Assembly (NCBI GenBank): GCA_937927965.1
Contig: CALEZA010000043.1
Coordinates: 1-15,876, forward strand
Source of the DNA: an uncultured Candidatus Planktophila sp.
GTDB taxonomy: Bacteria > Actinomycetota > Actinomycetes > Nanopelagicales > Nanopelagicaceae
Length of the DNA stretch: 15,876 bases
Direction of reading: 5' to 3'
Made by a program: the position numbers and the translations under genes. Positions within the stretch are counted from its first letter, which is position 1, and the number at the start of each line of letters is the position of its first letter. A model generated the notes under the pieces. It was not told the DNA's origin, made no database searches, and saw only the letters and a program-made list of their open reading frames with translations. Positions 15,020 to 15,876 of the stretch are shown here, piece after piece.

Positions 15020-15876
15020 GTGAGCAATCGATTCCCTCGAGTTGGCGTCATAGGCGCAGGACAACTCGCACGCATGATGGTGGCTCCTGCAACTGCTTTA
15101 GGTATCGATCTACATTTATTTGCTCAGAGCAGTCAAGATTCTGCAGCTCAAATCACGAACCACATCGTTGGTGACTACACAAATCTCCAAGAGGTTCTTA
15201 CCTTTGCTCAAAGTTGCGATGTGGTGACTTTCGAACATGAATTAGTTCCGCTCTCTGTCATCAAAGGGCTAGAGATCGGCGGGGTTAGGGTCTATCCGAC
15301 TTCAGAGGCTTTTCAGTACTCTCAAGATAAGGCGCTCATGCGGGAAAAACTTCGCGACTTTCCTTCACCAGAATTCCAAGTGATCACTAGTTCTGAATCT
15401 GTTGTGCAATATCCAGTGATAGCAAAATCAATTAGTGGAGGATATGACGGCCGAGGTGTATGGAAAGTAGAGAGCAGCGCACAACTGACTGAAATTCTCG
15501 GACACACTTCTCCTCTACTCATCGAAGAGTTGATTGAATTTGATTCTGAAATTGCAGTCATGGTTGCTCGTTCACCTCACGGCCAGGCCACATCATGGGC
15601 ACCCGTGGAGACCGTTCAAGAAAATGGAATCTGCACCCTCACTATTACTCCAGCTCAAAATATTTCACCTGTTGTAGCTGAAAAGGCTCAACGGTTGGCA
15701 TTGGATATTGCTCAACTTATCGGTGTTGTTGGAGTAATGGCTGTTGAGATGTTTGTAAAAGGTGAGCATTTATTTATTAATGAACTTGCGATGCGCCCAC
15801 ACAACTCTGGTCACTGGTCAATTGAGGGTTCGGTCACAAGCCAATTTGAGCAACATCTCCGTGCAATTCTCGATTT
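15020..15876 (+). CDS. purK: N5-carboxyaminoimidazole ribonucleotide synthase (PurK), 3' end beyond the window
   Basis: Catalyses ATP- and bicarbonate-dependent formation of N5-CAIR from AIR in purine synthesis. The frame from GTG at 15020 is open to the window edge, giving 285 codons without a stop. The N terminus RVGVIGAGQLARMM is the typical PurK opening. CDVVTFEHELVP, YPVIAKSISGGYDGRGVW in the ATP-grasp domain, and NELAMRPHNSGHWSIEG near the visible end are family signatures. The GTG lies 4 bases after the birA stop, so the two genes probably share a transcript. An overlapping ATG at 15012 runs into a stop after three codons and is not the start. No strong Shine-Dalgarno site is visible. 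A purE partner is expected just outside, based on actinobacterial synteny. Confidence 0.93.
   Translation, partial: MSNRFPRVGVIGAGQLARMMVAPATALGIDLHLFAQSSQDSAAQITNHIVGDYTNLQEVLTFAQSCDVVTFEHELVPLSVIKGLEIGGVRVYPTSEAFQYSQDKALMREKLRDFPSPEFQVITSSESVVQYPVIAKSISGGYDGRGVWKVESSAQLTEILGHTSPLLIEELIEFDSEIAVMVARSPHGQATSWAPVETVQENGICTLTITPAQNISPVVAEKAQRLALDIAQLIGVVGVMAVEMFVKGEHLFINELAMRPHNSGHWSIEGSVTSQFEQHLRAILD

Noticed and set aside
1..15876. Mobile elements, CRISPR arrays, tRNA or rRNA genes, defence systems
   Set aside because: No repeat arrays, terminal inverted repeats, transposase or integrase motifs, or structural RNA patterns seen; all coding space is filled by housekeeping and nucleoside genes.

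Overview
The window looks like a compact actinobacterial chromosome segment with low to middling G+C. Several features point to Actinobacteria: a split acyl-CoA carboxylase with a fused biotin carboxylase/biotin carrier chain, a carboxyltransferase beta chain and a tiny epsilon subunit; a trimeric-type purine nucleoside phosphorylase next to a PmmB-like phosphohexomutase; and the order purK-birA <> accD-accE-maf. Small spacers, near-universal 1- or 4-nt gene overlaps and modest G+C suggest a streamlined lineage such as freshwater acI (Nanopelagicales). That placement is an inference. I see no mobile elements, tRNA or rRNA genes, CRISPR arrays or phage genes.

Region 1 (1-7697, plus strand) is a nucleoside uptake and breakdown operon. 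It opens with the tail of a BMP-family substrate-binding protein. A strong hairpin terminator follows, then a candidate leaderless promoter, a double-domain ABC ATPase and two permeases (BMP/NupNOPQ-type nucleoside importer). Cytidine deaminase, thymidine/pyrimidine nucleoside phosphorylase, adenosine deaminase and deoxyribose-phosphate aldolase come next. Every junction from the ATPase to adenosine deaminase overlaps by 1 or 4 nt. Only deoC is set apart, by a 59-nt spacer and its own strong Shine-Dalgarno site.

Region 2 (7694-14229, minus strand, read right to left) is accD, accE, maf, accBC, punA, pmmB. It is also chained by 1- or 4-nt overlaps, except for an 18-nt gap before pmmB. It ends tail-to-tail with deoC, the two stop codons overlapping. 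The last two genes complete the pathway begun in Region 1: PunA phosphorolyses inosine and guanosine, and PmmB probably converts (deoxy)ribose-1-phosphate to the 5-phosphate that DeoC or the pentose phosphate pathway uses.

Region 3 (14248-15876, plus strand) is birA (biotin-protein ligase, which would biotinylate AccBC) and the 5' part of purK, cut by the window end. accD and birA start back to back about 18 nt apart.

No wholly new system is visible. The most interesting points are the self-contained nucleoside-to-central-carbon pathway spread over two convergent operons, the likely use of a hexomutase homologue as phosphopentomutase, the terminator/leaderless-promoter arrangement splitting the binding-protein gene from its transporter, the asymmetric ABC ATPase sites, and the extremely tight accD/birA divergent junction. 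There is no gene-free stretch longer than about 100 bases.
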